In this document: one piece after another, positions 63,266 through 64,000 of the stretch | Layout of the letters: the number at the start of each line of letters is the position of its first letter | How positions within the stretch are numbered: position 1 is the first letter of the stretch | From: a virus | Virus record (IMG/VR): IMGVR_UViG_3300027861_000017 | Span: 27,136 to 91,135 of that record | Strand: one strand, 5' to 3' | DNA length: 64,000 bases | Notes under the pieces: generated by a model | The model's database searches: none | What the model was told of the DNA's origin: nothing | The model's input: the letters and a program-made list of their open reading frames with translations, nothing else | Program-made: the position numbers and the translations under genes

Positions 63266-63294
63266 ATTATCCTATTATAGGTATTAGATGTCAA
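63266..63294 (-). promoter_or_regulatory. Sigma70-type promoter
   Basis: TTGACA, 17 bases, GATAAT; spacer palindrome CCTATAATAGG. Leader ends in GAAGGAG before the repeat-protein gene. Confidence 0.75.
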
Positions 63295-63297
63295 GGA

Positions 63298-63525
63298 CTA
63301 TTCTTTCCCCCACCTAATGTAGTCATCCATCAACTCACTAATAGTTTCCAAACTCAATCTATGGTAGTCGTACATTGTTAAATGATATAAATAAGTATTA
63401 GATGACGGATCAACTCCATTTTGTTTTAATTCATACATTGTGTCCCTATGGTAAATTGTTTCGGCTTTATGCTCCAATCTAATAGCGTCCATTTTATGTT
63501 CAGCAAATTTTCTAATGTCAGTCAT
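63298..63525 (-). CDS. Helical hypothetical protein (75 aa)
   Basis: MTDIRKFAEHKMDAIRLEHK, HRDTMYELKQNGVDPSSNTY, LETISELMDDYIRWGKE. Unknown. Confidence 0.6.
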   Translation of the reverse strand: MTDIRKFAEHKMDAIRLEHKAETIYHRDTMYELKQNGVDPSSNTYLYHLTMYDYHRLSLETISELMDDYIRWGKE

Positions 63526-63561
63526 ATTAAAATCCTATCCCTATCTCTAATTTAGGCCTAT
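63523..63561. repeat. 39-bp direct repeat, copy 2
   Basis: Codes RPKLEIGIGF, stop, and the ATG of the next gene. Copy 1 at 62432-62470. Confidence 0.9.
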
Positions 63562-63799
63562 GTATCTTGTTGCTAATTTTACGTGCCACTTTATATGTTG
63601 TTTGGCGTTCACCGTAAGGATTCTCTCCAAGGAGTAGGCTGGCGTATGTTTCTTTGATATCGCTTTTGGGGCTTTCGTGGGCTTCTCCTGGTTGCGTTTC
63701 GATATATTTCTCTATCGAGCCTTCAAATGTGAAATCTTTGATGATTTCATCCCAAACTGCTATGTCTCCGTTTTTCCTAAGAATTATTTGTCTTTCCAT
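63527..63799 (-). CDS. Hypothetical protein (90 aa)
   Basis: MERQIILRKNGDIAVWDEII, EKYIETQPGEAHE, LLGENPYGERQTTYKVARKI. First gene after the rightmost promoter. Unknown. Confidence 0.6.
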   Translation of the reverse strand: MERQIILRKNGDIAVWDEIIKDFTFEGSIEKYIETQPGEAHESPKSDIKETYASLLLGENPYGERQTTYKVARKISNKIHRPKLEIGIGF

Positions 63800-63867
63800 T
63801 TTGATTCTCCTTTTTGTTATTTCACCTTAAAATTGATTCAAAGCCTATCTCTGCTTTGTTTTAGCGT

Positions 63868-63896
63868 ATTATTACATTTAGACAATAGCGTGTCAA
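63868..63896 (-). promoter_or_regulatory. Sigma70-type promoter
   Basis: TTGACA, 17 bases, AATAAT. Rightmost promoter, leading into the 90-aa gene. Confidence 0.7.
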
Positions 63897-64000
63897 GGAT
63901 TATTTTTAAACCACAAATGTATTCTATTTTTCAAATATATATTTTCAATAAAGTGGATTTACCCCAGTATGGTTTATAAACGCCGGAGCGTGAGAAATCC
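63897..64000. other. Right end, nothing assigned
   Basis: About 100 AT-rich bases with no clear gene; a plus-strand ATG at 63970 opens a frame that leaves the window. Confidence 0.3.

Noticed and set aside
1-64000. CRISPR array or prophage integration genes
   Set aside because: No spaced repeats of CRISPR type, integrase or att-like repeat is seen.

Overview
The window is a stretch of a tailed double-stranded DNA phage genome (Caudoviricetes-like), AT-rich throughout, with about 170 tightly packed, mostly tiny genes all on the minus strand, so transcription runs from right (64 kb) to left (1). Start and stop codons overlap almost everywhere (ATGA, TAATG, GTGA) and nearly every gene has a purine-rich Shine-Dalgarno site. 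No virion structural gene lies in the window. The identifiable phage hallmark is a P27-type small terminase next to a large terminase (12.8-15.0 kb). The rest is replication, nucleotide metabolism, RNA-related and many small zinc-ribbon or membrane proteins. The host cannot be told from the sequence.

Reading in transcription order: 64-58 kb holds promoter-rich tiny genes (TTGACA-17-GATAAT type), a tetrapeptide-repeat protein and a tandem triplicated family. 58-49 kb holds a SpoU-type RNA methylase, a dATP/dGTP-diphosphohydrolase-type protein, a RepO-like replication initiator, a secreted or membrane HExxH protein, a nucleotidyltransferase overlapping a CCA-adding-type enzyme, a RuvC-like resolvase, an HTH regulator with its own promoter, a dCMP deaminase and an HNH nuclease. 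49-38 kb holds tRNA-Ser(GCU), a gene interrupted by an in-frame UGA, DnaB helicase, tRNA-Tyr, SSB, tRNA-Gln and a cluster of abnormal tRNA-like RNAs, among them an apparently circularly permuted tRNA gene. 38-25 kb holds a MazG-like protein, an archaeal-type thymidylate synthase-like protein, a proteasome-like Ntn hydrolase, a PP-type phosphatase and a ParB-like protein, with a terminator and a promoter near 35 kb. 25-15 kb is mostly unknown small proteins, plus a deoxyribosyltransferase-like protein and an HNH endonuclease just upstream of the terminase genes. 13-1 kb holds promoters, tRNA-Leu(UAA), a radical SAM enzyme next to a Cys/Gly-rich peptide, a Gfo/Idh/MocA-like oxidoreductase, a series of membrane proteins sharing one C-terminal tail, and a CMP-sugar synthetase-like cytidylyltransferase.

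How the genes may work together: RepO, DnaB, SSB and RuvC form a replication and recombination set. dCMP deaminase, thymidylate synthase-like, MazG-like, DUF5664-like and deoxyribosyltransferase-like proteins shape the nucleotide pool. Encoded tRNAs, several without a genomic CCA, go with the CCA-adding enzyme, the RlaP-like nucleotidyltransferase and the RNA methylase. The most unusual items are the permuted tRNA, the UGA-interrupted gene with a downstream hairpin, the shared C-terminal tail on about ten small proteins, the radical SAM/Cys-Gly peptide pair, and promoter/RBS cassettes repeated across 50 kb.
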